This document shows, one piece after another, positions 35,201 through 42,337 of a DNA stretch of 64,000 nt. Under the pieces are notes generated by a model. The model did not search any database. It was not told where the DNA came from and saw only the letters and a list, made by a program, of their open reading frames with translations. This DNA comes from a virus, in the IMG/VR virus record IMGVR_UViG_3300027917_000020, positions 1 to 64,000 of that record, one strand, 5' to 3'. The translations under genes were made by a program, and so were the position numbers. Within the stretch, counting starts at the first letter, position 1, and the number at the start of each line of letters is the position of its first letter.

Positions 35201-35815
35201 ATGGGACTAATATGCAATCAAACAGAATATATGTATGCCGGTATTTTGCGGTATGAGAAAAAGTATGTAAGCAAGAATCCTAAAAAATTGCAAGAGATTA
35301 AAAGATTTATAGAAGGTCTTGCGGCTCATAATAAATTTTCTGTACATATGTTAGCATACTATAAAGCCTTTTATGAACCAGATTGGAATTGGAGTCAGTT
35401 TGGATTATATCAGGATGGTGTTAATTATGCGAAGGAACTGCGGGATAAGGCCGATGAGATAATCCGTAAAAAGGTAAAAATAGATGGTTTTGATACTACC
35501 AAAATGCCTCAAGTTTTACATAAAGATGGATATCGATTGGTAAACGGTTTTGCTAATATCTATTTTAAATGCCAAAAAATAATAAGCAATATGGAAGAGG
35601 ATGAGAGGGAGTATTTTGAAGGTGCTGTAATATCTCCGCTTTTAAGGGCATATAGTATGGCTGAACGTATTGAGGAAAAAATTAAAGAATATGAAAAAAG
35701 ACCTGATTCACCTCAAGCCGTAAAAAAGATAACAAATCAGAAGGGAAAGTTTGATTATGAGCCTGAAAAAATGGCTTGTGAATATCGGGAAGAAATGCTC
35801 TCAAAACATTCTTAA
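35201..35815 (+). CDS. hypothetical helical protein (204 aa)
   Basis: Predicted mostly helical (KLQEIKRFIEGLAAHNKFSV, REYFEGAVISPLLRAYSMAE), basic. Preceded by a late-type promoter at the leaderless spacing. Ends convergently against the minus-strand gene at 35812, overlapping by 4 bases. No family recognised. Confidence 0.6.
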   Translation: MGLICNQTEYMYAGILRYEKKYVSKNPKKLQEIKRFIEGLAAHNKFSVHMLAYYKAFYEPDWNWSQFGLYQDGVNYAKELRDKADEIIRKKVKIDGFDTTKMPQVLHKDGYRLVNGFANIYFKCQKIISNMEEDEREYFEGAVISPLLRAYSMAERIEEKIKEYEKRPDSPQAVKKITNQKGKFDYEPEKMACEYREEMLSKHS

Positions 35816-36360
35816 AGGTCAAATAATTCATCCCAAGTTAGGGAGTTAAGATTAGTGGGGACTACTTTAGGTGGTTCCCATAATACTTTTCGGGAGGCTT
35901 CGGCTTCAACGACCCATTCCGGTATTTGATTCGGGTCTTTTACAAATACATCATCAAGTTTCCATACATCATCATCTGGATTTGGCTGACGGGTTTGTAC
36001 AATTTCCACAACGGGTTCGTCATTATCCACTACTAAAACAGTTTCCGGTTCTGGCACATCTTCATCGGGCAAATCCTCTTCAATCCACTCAAACCATTCA
36101 CGCCATGCTTTGAATAACGTATTGCCACGTGCGCTAACGACCTTGAATAAATCAGGGTCTATGATTTGCCGTTGACGGTTTTTGGCTAACTCTATTTTGA
36201 CCTCTTTTCCGAAATAAAATTCCGTTACCCATAGAGTCATGCCCCGATAGGCAAGTTGCCAGTGGCGTTGATTATGACCATGACGGAACATTTCTCTCAT
36301 ATCCGTCTCACGGCAATAGGTATAAATTACATCGGTAAGGTTTTTAAGTTTAGCTCGCAT
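35812..36360 (-). CDS. hypothetical protein ending LTWDELFDL (182 aa)
   Basis: N-terminal basic part (MRAKLKNLTDVIYTYCRETD), aromatic centre (LWVTEFYFGKEVKIEL; FKAWREWFEWIEEDLPDEDV) and a long acidic disordered C-terminus. The final residues LTWDELFDL resemble the LPEELFEI tag found on other proteins. Starts inside the end of the upstream minus-strand gene. Confidence 0.6.
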   Translation of the reverse strand: MRAKLKNLTDVIYTYCRETDMREMFRHGHNQRHWQLAYRGMTLWVTEFYFGKEVKIELAKNRQRQIIDPDLFKVVSARGNTLFKAWREWFEWIEEDLPDEDVPEPETVLVVDNDEPVVEIVQTRQPNPDDDVWKLDDVFVKDPNQIPEWVVEAEASRKVLWEPPKVVPTNLNSLTWDELFDL

Positions 36361-36529
36361 TTTCTAATTTACAATCCTTATGTATTTTGTTTAGGTCAGA
36401 CCATTTACTTTCGTCAATTAAAATGATGCCAAACTTATCGCAGATATCAAATGGCTCAATAAATCCACCACCATTATCCTCTCGGCGATAGGGACACTCT
36501 TTACAATTTTTAACTTTTATTATTTTCAT
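36350..36529 (-). CDS. Cys-rich microprotein (59 aa)
   Basis: Translation begins MKIIKVKNCKECPYRRED and continues to DICDKFG and DCKLENAS, the spaced Cys pattern of the microprotein family. A class A promoter lies just upstream on the minus strand, with only 9 bases between the -10 and the ATG, so it may be translated from an almost leaderless mRNA. Overlaps the start of the next minus-strand gene. Confidence 0.6.
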   Translation of the reverse strand: MKIIKVKNCKECPYRREDNGGGFIEPFDICDKFGIILIDESKWSDLNKIHKDCKLENAS

Positions 36530-36538
36530 AGTATGGAT

Positions 36539-36567
36539 ATATTAACACAACGGGTTTAAGTTGTAAA
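36539..36567 (-). promoter_or_regulatory. class A promoter (minus)
   Basis: Read on the minus strand: TTTACA (36567-36562), 17-base spacer, TAATAT (36544-36539). It drives the minus-strand pair 36529-35812. Confidence 0.7.
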
Positions 36568-36605
36568 CAAAAAAGTGTTAACCAGTATAGATTTTTTTAG
36601 TTTTA

Positions 36606-36634
36606 TTTACAATATTTTAATGTTGTGGTATAAT
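36606..36634 (+). promoter_or_regulatory. class A promoter of RNA 1
   Basis: TTTACA (36606-36611), 17-base spacer ending TTGTGG, TATAAT (36629-36634). No gene follows before the terminator-like hairpin at 36656-36719. Confidence 0.8.
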
Positions 36635-36640
36635 GTCCCT

Positions 36641-36725
36641 GTAATATTAAGTATTTGAGGGGTTTGCGATTAAATGTTTTTTTATCTCCTTTCTTTTTCA
36701 TTTAATCAAAAACCCCTCACTTTTT
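36641..36725 (+). ncRNA. predicted small RNA 1 with anti-Shine-Dalgarno loop
   Basis: A near-perfect inverted repeat (19 of 21 bases; arms 36656-36676 and 36699-36719) encloses a 22-base loop containing TTTTTTTATCTCCTTTC, followed by CTTTTT. The loop's ATCTCC with the U run is complementary to GGAGATAAAAA(A), the start regions of genes at 3016, 3378 and 39566 (11-12 bases). No open frame with a ribosome-binding site lies inside. The hairpin also serves as its own terminator. Prediction from sequence only. Confidence 0.6.
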
Positions 36726-36728
36726 CTG

Positions 36729-36757
36729 TTTACAATTTGGAGTTGTTGAGTTATAAT
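36729..36757 (+). promoter_or_regulatory. class A promoter of RNA 2
   Basis: TTTACA (36729-36734), 17-base spacer, TATAAT (36752-36757), directly after the RNA 1 terminator. Confidence 0.8.
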
Positions 36758-36763
36758 GTGTTC

Positions 36764-36855
36764 ATGCTGTGGCACGATGTTCGTGCTTCAATGTTTCTCA
36801 CCTCCTTTATTTTGGGCAGCCCCTAACGCTTTTTACGGTTAGGGGCTTTCCTTTT
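36764..36855 (+). ncRNA. predicted small RNA 2 with 16S-tail-like motif
   Basis: Hairpin GCACGA/TCGTGC (36772-36786), an unpaired stretch holding TCACCTCCTTTA (36798-36809), then a terminator. TCACCTCC is the sequence at the 3' end of bacterial 16S rRNA, so the RNA could pair with Shine-Dalgarno sites or mimic the ribosome tail. No coding frame fits. Confidence 0.55.
36818..36855 (+). terminator. intrinsic terminator of RNA 2
   Basis: Ten-base stem AGCCCCTAAC/GTTAGGGGCT with a 10-base loop, followed by TTCCTTTTG. Confidence 0.8.
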
Positions 36856-36856
36856 G

Positions 36857-36885
36857 TTTACAAGTGACCACAAATGTGTTATTAT
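36857..36885 (+). promoter_or_regulatory. class A promoter
   Basis: TTTACA (36857-36862), 17-base spacer, TATTAT (36880-36885); third promoter in this block, reading into the gene at 36913 whose leader has AAAGGAG. Confidence 0.75.
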
Positions 36886-36912
36886 TATTAAAAATAGGAA
36901 AGGAGACGAGTT

Positions 36913-37158
36913 ATGAACGAATTTGATTTGTGCGTAATGATATGGGGTTTAATGTTGTTTTCAGCCGTTTTAATTGATTATCATATTATAAGAAAGCGGA
37001 TTGACCCCAAGGCAGTGGAAGCCCGTTATCAGGCATATCGAAAAGCCGAAAAAGAAAAACGGGAAATTGAAAACTGGAAGCGATGGGGACTGGCTATCAA
37101 TGGACAGACCCTTGAAGGCAATTACGTTAAACCTAAAATAGAGGATTGGGTACGATGA
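36913..37158 (+). CDS. small membrane-anchored protein (81 aa)
   Basis: N-terminal membrane helix (about residues 5-24), then a basic/acidic cytoplasmic helix (EARYQAYRKAEKEKREIENW). Strong AAAGGAG site. First gene after the triple promoter block and overlapped by the next gene (ATGA). Function unknown. Confidence 0.6.
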   Translation: MNEFDLCVMIWGLMLFSAVLIDYHIIRKRIDPKAVEARYQAYRKAEKEKREIENWKRWGLAINGQTLEGNYVKPKIEDWVR

Positions 37159-37295
37159 AATTTAGCACTTGGTTACATTTAACATGGGCTATTGCACTCG
37201 GTATTGTGGCATCTAAAGCCTTGTGGATTGTTATACATTTTATTGCAATGCTGTTAACAATGGGTATTGGGTCATCACGAATGCCGGGAATTTAA
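37155..37295 (+). CDS. small hydrophobic protein (46 aa)
   Basis: MKFSTWLHLTWAIALGIVAS and a second hydrophobic stretch (LWIVIHFIAMLLTMGIG): one long or two short membrane helices. Overlaps the previous gene by 4 bases. Real by context, function unknown. Confidence 0.5.
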   Translation: MKFSTWLHLTWAIALGIVASKALWIVIHFIAMLLTMGIGSSRMPGI

Positions 37296-37313
37296 TATAA
37301 GGAGAGTTTATTT

Positions 37314-37493
37314 ATGCCAAAGTTCGAGATTTTTAAGGACAAAAAAGGTGAGTATCGTTTTCGCTTAATAGCAAAAAACGGGCGCACCATTGCGGTATCA
37401 GAAGGTTATAAATATCGTAAAAATGTTTTAAGAGGTATTAACTCAGTCCGTGAAAACTGTATGGACGCTGAAATGGTCGAAGTTATTGATTAA
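37314..37493 (+). CDS. DUF1508/YegP-like protein (59 aa)
   Basis: FEIFKDKKGEYRFRLIAKNG, then SEGYKYRKNVLRGINSVREN and a final AEMVEVID follow the single-repeat DUF1508 (YegP) pattern: F-x-[IV]-[FY]-x-[DS]-x-x-G-x-[YF]-x-[FW]-x-L-x-A-x-N-G-x-x-I-A. GGAGAG lies 7 bases before the ATG. A small alpha/beta fold of unknown role, widespread in bacteria. Confidence 0.8.
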   Translation: MPKFEIFKDKKGEYRFRLIAKNGRTIAVSEGYKYRKNVLRGINSVRENCMDAEMVEVID

Positions 37494-37590
37494 AAAATAC
37501 CTTCATATTATTATAGCTATCCCTGTGGCTTTTTTCCTTGTGGGATTATTGTACGCAGGGATAGCTGTTGCCTTTCTTTATAGGTGGTGA
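37486..37590 (+). CDS. possible 34-residue membrane peptide
   Basis: A frame from TTG at 37486 reads MIKKYLHIIIAIPVAFFLVG and ends FLYRW; it is one hydrophobic helix with basic ends. No clear ribosome-binding site, and it overlaps the DUF1508 gene by 8 bases. Tentative. Confidence 0.3.
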   Translation: MIKKYLHIIIAIPVAFFLVGLLYAGIAVAFLYRW

Positions 37591-37592
37591 GA

Positions 37593-37778
37593 ATGAATAA
37601 GATAGAATACTGCTTAAATGTAGCAAGAAGAAGTGTAGCCAGTGCAATTGTATTTAAGGTGCTTGGTGATAGGGCTAAAATGGAGTACCATATTAAAAAA
37701 GCCGAAATCTATACTGGAGCCGCATATAAGTTAGTTTACGGTGTAACTGAATCAATTAATTTTAGTCGACCGAGATAA
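37593..37778 (+). CDS. small hypothetical protein (61 aa)
   Basis: ATG at 37593 with GGTGAG before it. Helical (MNKIEYCLNVARRSVASAIV), basic, no known motif. An upstream GTG at 37584 is less well placed. Confidence 0.5.
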   Translation: MNKIEYCLNVARRSVASAIVFKVLGDRAKMEYHIKKAEIYTGAAYKLVYGVTESINFSRPR

Positions 37779-37788
37779 GGAGATTGTT

Positions 37789-38223
37789 ATGAAAAAGACG
37801 ATTGCTATTCTATTATGCGTTGTTTTTTTGGTATCGGTTTTTGGTTGTGCAACTGCTAACCGAAGACAGCAAGGCGCAGGATGGGGTGCCGCCGTTGGTG
37901 GAACCATAGGCGCACTTGCGTGGCAGAGTAATTCGTGGCTTGGTTTGCTTATAGGAGCAACCGCAGGAGCTGTGGCCGGTATGTTAGTCGGGGACGCAAT
38001 TGACCAACAGGAACAGGCTGCAATTCAGGCCGCTAAAGAAGATAGGCGTGTTGTTTATTATGATAAAAACGACAGGGCAGTTGAGGCCATGCCTATTAGT
38101 TCTAACCAACATACCCATTGTAAAAAGGTGAGAACCCGTATTTGGGAAAACGGGGAAGTTGTTAGCGATAAAATACAAGAGGTATGTGAGGCGACAAAAG
38201 ATACGCCTACTTATTTAGAGTAA
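37789..38223 (+). CDS. outer-membrane-type lipoprotein with glycine zipper (144 aa)
   Basis: Signal peptide MKKTIAILLCVVFLVSVFGC with lipobox VFGC (Cys 20). Residues about 30-72 are a glycine-zipper membrane segment (GAGWGAAVGGTIGALAW, LIGATAGAVAGMLVGD) as in SlyB/Rcs-type lipoproteins. The C-terminal part has CKKVRTRIWENGEVV. It would insert in the host envelope and may alter permeability or block superinfection. Supports a diderm host. Confidence 0.75.
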   Translation: MKKTIAILLCVVFLVSVFGCATANRRQQGAGWGAAVGGTIGALAWQSNSWLGLLIGATAGAVAGMLVGDAIDQQEQAAIQAAKEDRRVVYYDKNDRAVEAMPISSNQHTHCKKVRTRIWENGEVVSDKIQEVCEATKDTPTYLE

Positions 38224-38224
38224 T

Positions 38225-39499
38225 ATGATATATTTTGAAAGTGCGTCAGGGACGCTACATCAAGGACATGTTTTAGATATATTAAAAACCTTACCGGAGA
38301 AGTCCGTATATACTTGCGTGACTTCTCCGCCTTATTGGGGGCTTCGTGATTACGGAACCCTTCCACTCGTATGGCCCGGATCCGGGCTACCTAATTGTGA
38401 GCATAATTGGGAACCAATCGAATTAAAATCCAGAGGGGGAAAAATAAACCCTGATAATCCAGATGCCAAAATGGTGCCGCAACGACAGGCGCAAGGAGAT
38501 TTGCGTGGTAAAGGCATAAGGTCTAATATATGCCATCGGTGCGGTGCGTGGTTAGGTTCTTTGGGTTTAGAAGACCATCCCGATAGGTTTATAGAGCATT
38601 TAGTGCAGATTTTTAAGGAAGTTCGCCGTGTATTGAGGGACGATGGTACTCTCTGGCTTAATTTGGGCGATACATACGCTGGTGGCGGATATCGGTCTCG
38701 TACAAAGGCCCGAAACGAACAGGAAGGATGGAAGGGGAGTAAACAGGAAACCAATAAGGGTACATCCGGTTTTTTAACGGAGCAAGTGGTTACGCCAGAC
38801 GGGTATAAGCCTAAAGATTTAATGGGCATTCCGTGGCGTACTGCTATCGCTTTACAAGAGGATGGATGGTATTTACGCAATGATATAATTTGGGCTAAAC
38901 CAAATCCTATGCCCGAATCCGTTACCGATAGATGTACCAAATCGCATGAGTATATCTTTTTGCTATCTAAAAATAAGAATTATTACTTTGATAATGATGC
39001 TATAAGGGAACCCCATGCGGACGCAAATCGTATGAATTTTACACCGGGGTCACGGCTACATGGGAATGACCCCGATAGAAATGATAACGATATGGCTGAA
39101 CGCTATAAAACGAAGTATGTGGGTAAAGGTGAATATGGCGGAGGCGGAACCAGTTTTGTGGGGCATAGTGGTAATTTTAAAGCTGATGGTACGCCTATTG
39201 GTCATCCCGGAGGGCGTAATAAAAGAACGGTCTGGACGGTCACCCCGAAACCATACAAGGGTGCTCATTTTGCGGTGTTTCCGCAGGAGCTGATAACCCC
39301 TTGCGTGTTAGCCGGAGCACCGGAGAATGGGAGAGTTTTAGACCCATTCTTCGGTTCCGGCACGACCGGCTTAGTGGCTGAAGAATGGAATCGTAAATGG
39401 GTAGGGATAGAGTTAAATCCAGAATATTGCGAATTGGCTCAAAAGCGGTTAGCCAATATATCTGCCGCAAAAAACGTAATAAATGAACTTTTTCTCTAA
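38225..39499 (+). CDS. DNA methyltransferase (N4-cytosine/N6-adenine type)
   Basis: 424 residues. Motif IV TSPPYWGLRDYG near residue 33 comes before motif I DPFFGSGTTG near residue 372 and GIELNPEYCELAQKRL, the beta-class order. TSPPY is found in both m4C and m6A enzymes. A Cys/His cluster (CHRCGAW region, also CEHNW) in the N-terminal third may bind zinc. No cognate nuclease lies beside it, so it is an orphan enzyme, probably protecting phage DNA. Confidence 0.88.
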   Translation: MIYFESASGTLHQGHVLDILKTLPEKSVYTCVTSPPYWGLRDYGTLPLVWPGSGLPNCEHNWEPIELKSRGGKINPDNPDAKMVPQRQAQGDLRGKGIRSNICHRCGAWLGSLGLEDHPDRFIEHLVQIFKEVRRVLRDDGTLWLNLGDTYAGGGYRSRTKARNEQEGWKGSKQETNKGTSGFLTEQVVTPDGYKPKDLMGIPWRTAIALQEDGWYLRNDIIWAKPNPMPESVTDRCTKSHEYIFLLSKNKNYYFDNDAIREPHADANRMNFTPGSRLHGNDPDRNDNDMAERYKTKYVGKGEYGGGGTSFVGHSGNFKADGTPIGHPGGRNKRTVWTVTPKPYKGAHFAVFPQELITPCVLAGAPENGRVLDPFFGSGTTGLVAEEWNRKWVGIELNPEYCELAQKRLANISAAKNVINELFL

Positions 39500-39537
39500 A
39501 GTTTCCCTTGACAATGCCGATATCAATAGTGTAAGAT
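39494..39537 (+). promoter_or_regulatory. class B promoter, copy 4
   Basis: CTCTAAAGTTTCCC box, -35 TTGACA (39508-39513), 18-base spacer with GCCGATATCAATAGTG, -10 TAAGAT (39532-39537). It overlaps the end of the methyltransferase gene and drives 39566. Confidence 0.8.
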
Positions 39538-39565
39538 AAAGGTATAATAAAAAAGGGAGATAAAA

Positions 39566-39970
39566 ATGAGGGAGATTAAAGCTAAATATAACGGAACCTG
39601 CAAGACCTGCGGTAAGGAAATTAAGATAGCCGATCCGATAGTCAATGTAAACGGAGTATGGGTTTGCTTAGAATGCGCTGAGAAGTTTGTACCGGAACCC
39701 GAACCGGAGTGCAAGTTTGAACCTTTTTATAGGGTTAGTTTTAGACCGCAAATTAGGGATAGTTACTGCGACCCGACCCGTTCACGGACTTTCAAAACGG
39801 AAGCGGAAGCCATTGAGTTTGCGGAGACCTTAAAGGGTATGTACAGGGACGTTATTTATGCTTATGGCGAGAAAAAGGTTTATGACGCCATCGTTCTTAA
39901 ATATAAAACGATAGCCAAATGGGGACGTAAAACGGTTAACGGTAAAAAGGTTATAGGGAGAATTAAATAA
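39566..39970 (+). CDS. zinc-ribbon protein (134 aa)
   Basis: N-terminal GTCKTCGKEIKIADPIVNVN with VCLECAEKF (residues about 9-40), a C4 zinc ribbon, then a proline linker and an alpha/beta domain (KTEAEAIEFAETLKG). Promoter and start region (GGGAGATAAAAATG) are of the class B type seen in the left-end genes, so it belongs to the same regulon. Confidence 0.65.
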   Translation: MREIKAKYNGTCKTCGKEIKIADPIVNVNGVWVCLECAEKFVPEPEPECKFEPFYRVSFRPQIRDSYCDPTRSRTFKTEAEAIEFAETLKGMYRDVIYAYGEKKVYDAIVLKYKTIAKWGRKTVNGKKVIGRIK

Positions 39971-40155
39971 TGGCCAGATTACTAATTAGCGGTAAAGAAT
40001 ACGATGCTCCGGTTATTGAAATTAAAGGTGGACATCTTATAGTCGGGGATATTGATATGGGCGTTATAGGTTATGAGTGTTGTATTAAAAGACTTGACGC
40101 TGATACGGTTTTTACAGTTATTGAGCCGGGGCATCTGCGATGGGAAACGGTATAA
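39970..40155 (+). CDS. small beta-rich protein (61 aa)
   Basis: Overlaps the previous gene (TAATG). MARLLISGKEYDAPVIEIKG and ECCIKRLDADTVF suggest a compact beta-barrel. No family. Confidence 0.55.
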   Translation: MARLLISGKEYDAPVIEIKGGHLIVGDIDMGVIGYECCIKRLDADTVFTVIEPGHLRWETV

Positions 40156-40156
40156 T

Positions 40157-40318
40157 ATGAAAATTAAACATACAATTGAATCAATACGTTTAGAATATAA
40201 ATTAGGTCGTGGCGTTGAATTATCTAAAGATGTGGCTAAAGTCATATTAGAGGGTAGATTGCGCCATGATGGAGTGCCCGAAAAGGAGATACAAAAAATA
40301 TTAAAAAAGGGGGAATAA
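40157..40318 (+). CDS. small hypothetical protein (53 aa)
   Basis: Starts at the ATG one base after the previous stop; a longer in-frame start would run through that gene. Basic, helical (MKIKHTIESIRLEYKLGRGV). Unknown. Confidence 0.5.
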   Translation: MKIKHTIESIRLEYKLGRGVELSKDVAKVILEGRLRHDGVPEKEIQKILKKGE

Positions 40319-40321
40319 ATC

Positions 40322-40540
40322 ATGGGTAGCTGTTGGTGTACATGTCCTATTTGCGATAAGGATATGGAAGATTGTGAATGTTTATCCGATGAGGAGCTTG
40401 AAGCCGCTGATTTTTTTGAGTATAAGGAAGCCAAATGGGAAGATTTCCGTGGGGCTATTATTTTCTGGCTTATTGTGGTCGGTATAGTGCTTTTCGGTAT
40501 CGTTCCGTGGGTAGTCGGAGTCATAGCAATTCTATTTTAA
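40322..40540 (+). CDS. small membrane protein with N-terminal Cys cluster (72 aa)
   Basis: MGSCWCTCPICDKDMEDCEC gives a dense zinc or metal site, then an acidic linker, then one membrane helix (AIIFWLIVVGIVLFGIVPWV). GGGGGAAT upstream serves as the ribosome site. Metal-binding head on a membrane anchor; function unknown. Confidence 0.6.
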   Translation: MGSCWCTCPICDKDMEDCECLSDEELEAADFFEYKEAKWEDFRGAIIFWLIVVGIVLFGIVPWVVGVIAILF

Positions 40541-40551
40541 GGAGAATTGTT

Positions 40552-40974
40552 ATGTGTTATGATGAGAGTAAGAGCGATTTAAGAGTTAAATTAATAATGA
40601 CCTTTTTGGTTATATTAGCCATTATAGGTGGGGCTTTTATTGGTTCAGCGTGGGGTTTTAGTGAACCTTTGCCTGAACCCAGTGAGGGCATAACCGTTAA
40701 AGACGTTAGTGGTGTTGTTTGTACTATTCCGGTTGATGAAGAGATTTATGTCTATTCACGTAATTTTGGGGAATATATGATAACCTCTTTTGAAGACCAA
40801 TATGTAAATGTTGTTCAAATTTGGAGTAAAAACGGAAAGCCTGATGTAATTACATTTGATATCAAAGGATTTATTCATAATTGTCCTCATCATGGTCGTG
40901 AGGTTATTGATAGACTAACCGGATGGGGCTATGCGGAGCTAAAAAAGGATAATTGTAGAGGCCTGTCAGAATAA
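40552..40974 (+). CDS. membrane-anchored periplasmic protein (140 aa)
   Basis: ATG at 40552 with AAGGAG seven bases before. Basic N-terminus, one helix (MTFLVILAIIGGAFIGSAWG), then a beta-rich extracytoplasmic domain with Cys residues (VVCTIP, HNCPHH, DNCRG). No family recognised. It ends the operon begun at 39566. Confidence 0.55.
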   Translation: MCYDESKSDLRVKLIMTFLVILAIIGGAFIGSAWGFSEPLPEPSEGITVKDVSGVVCTIPVDEEIYVYSRNFGEYMITSFEDQYVNVVQIWSKNGKPDVITFDIKGFIHNCPHHGREVIDRLTGWGYAELKKDNCRGLSE

Positions 40975-41025
40975 ATTTAAAAGGTTTTTTGGTAATTAAG
41001 GTAATTAAATTGATAATTATTAGGG

Positions 41026-41063
41026 TTTTTGACCCAAAAACGACCCCAAATATGGGTCAAAAA
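41026..41063. repeat. 11-base perfect inverted repeat in a non-coding gap
   Basis: TTTTTGACCCA and its exact complement are 16 bases apart. The arms are symmetric (T-run on each strand), so it could be a bidirectional terminator or a protein-binding palindrome. The surrounding 40975-41267 holds no convincing gene; I see nothing else there. Confidence 0.5.
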
Positions 41064-41267
41064 TAGCCTCAAATTCCCCGAAATATCCGCCCGGACATAT
41101 ATACCTGAAAAACGCCAAAAAACGCAGTATACAATATATCTATTATTTACTATACTATATGCGGACTTAGGGGCATATTGGCTAAATAAAAGCGTTATAA
41201 TACGACTTGTGAGCCAATGAGAGGGGTTTAGGGATTAGAAATTAATTATGGGGGTTTTTGAATAATT

Positions 41268-41375
41268 ATGGATGATGATAATTATGCGTACAATATACTC
41301 GTATTTATGGAGTATTGGAATTTATGTTTATCTCCCACTATGTTTAATACGGTAAATATTGAGAGGATATTATGA
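41268..41375 (+). CDS. possible microprotein (35 aa)
   Basis: Reads MDDDNYAYNILVFMEYWNLC and ends overlapping the next ATG (ATGA), which favours a coupled gene, but no Shine-Dalgarno is seen. Tentative. Confidence 0.3.
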   Translation: MDDDNYAYNILVFMEYWNLCLSPTMFNTVNIERIL

Positions 41376-41536
41376 AATGTTCAATGTGCGGTATGAATAC
41401 ACCGAAGCATATGCAGGTGAAATTTACCGAAGTGGAGTATTTAAATGAGCAAGTGTTTTTAGCTTTAAACGATATAGTATGTAAAAAATGCTATGTGCTT
41501 TTTAAAATAATGAGGTTATTACAGAGAAATGGTTGA
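41372..41536 (+). CDS. zinc-knuckle microprotein (54 aa)
   Basis: MKCSMCGMNTPKHM and VCKKCYVLF make a C2-C2 site around a short helix (EVEYLNEQVFLALND). Ribosome site GAGAGGA. Overlaps the next gene. Probable zinc protein, function unknown. Confidence 0.55.
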   Translation: MKCSMCGMNTPKHMQVKFTEVEYLNEQVFLALNDIVCKKCYVLFKIMRLLQRNG

Positions 41537-41741
41537 TGCCTGTGGCGTAGATGATATGCCTAAACAAAAATGGGACGATAGCGGCTATTGTATAGTTAGA
41601 CCCGGCCAAAGTTGGGTTCATGCTGGCTGTGAAAAATATACACCAAATGACGATAAACATGTGCATTGTAAATGGTTTAAAGATAGCTGTGAGTACCGTT
41701 GTATATGGCGAGATTATATGAAGGAGATTTTTGATGACTAA
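41529..41741 (+). CDS. Cys-rich microprotein (70 aa)
   Basis: Pattern YCIVRPGQSWVHAGC-EKY, HCKWF, SCEYRC: spaced Cys with aromatic neighbours, as in the genes at 43527, 46395 and 46600. Ends MKEIFDD. Overlaps both neighbours. Confidence 0.6.
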   Translation: MVDACGVDDMPKQKWDDSGYCIVRPGQSWVHAGCEKYTPNDDKHVHCKWFKDSCEYRCIWRDYMKEIFDD

Positions 41742-42324
41742 AGATATAAAAGGGGCTAAATGGTATGGCGTTTTGAATAAATCGGAACCAGTCTGTGTTC
41801 CGGCACCGAGTAGCCGATATGACCCCAATTCTCCTGCGGTTTTAAAAGGTGAATATGGGGAAATGATAGGTGATGACGTTTTATTAAAAAACGGTTATCA
41901 ATTTTTAAGACCGCCTGAGAATGAGGGAAGACCGCATAAAATTGACCGCTATGTAGGGGGAACTTTTGGATTTGTTGAGTTTAAGACTAAAGAACCTTTT
42001 TTCTATCAAAACGCATTAAGAACGGGATTTAATCAACCTAATTATGAAATATATATGCGTGAGTATAATGAGACCAATATCCCCGTTACGGTACTGTTTG
42101 TAGACTGCCAGATTAAATGGATATACGGGGGAGATTTAAAATGGTTAGATGAAAACTGCGACCCTGTAATTACGTCAAATAATATTAGGGTTTATACCCA
42201 GTTTCCGATGATTAAATATTGGCCGATTGATAGTCAAATATATGGCGTTTTAATTGAGAAAGTATTGGCTAATACAAATAAAAATACCGGCGAATATAAT
42301 ACGGCTGATTTTCAGGTTAAGTAA
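41734..42324 (+). CDS. PD-(D/E)XK-like nuclease candidate (196 aa)
   Basis: KGEYGEMIGDDVLLKNGYQF, then KIDRYVGGTFGFVEFKTKEP: the D...E-x-K arrangement with an upstream Glu and a hydrophobic core strand is the PD-(D/E)XK nuclease pattern (residues about 33-90). Could be a resolvase or repair nuclease. AAGGAG precedes the ATG. A structured terminator follows. Confidence 0.55.
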   Translation: MTKDIKGAKWYGVLNKSEPVCVPAPSSRYDPNSPAVLKGEYGEMIGDDVLLKNGYQFLRPPENEGRPHKIDRYVGGTFGFVEFKTKEPFFYQNALRTGFNQPNYEIYMREYNETNIPVTVLFVDCQIKWIYGGDLKWLDENCDPVITSNNIRVYTQFPMIKYWPIDSQIYGVLIEKVLANTNKNTGEYNTADFQVK

Positions 42325-42337
42325 ATAAATAGATTAT

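Noticed and set aside
36656-36810. The CTCCTTT strings could be Shine-Dalgarno sites of minus-strand genes.
   Set aside because: On the minus strand no start codon with an open frame follows (ATT-TAA in the first case, a 13-codon frame in the second), while promoters and terminators on the plus strand frame both elements.
41029-41220. A 63-codon plus-strand frame from TTG.
   Set aside because: It runs through the perfect inverted repeat, has no ribosome site and no protein-like pattern.
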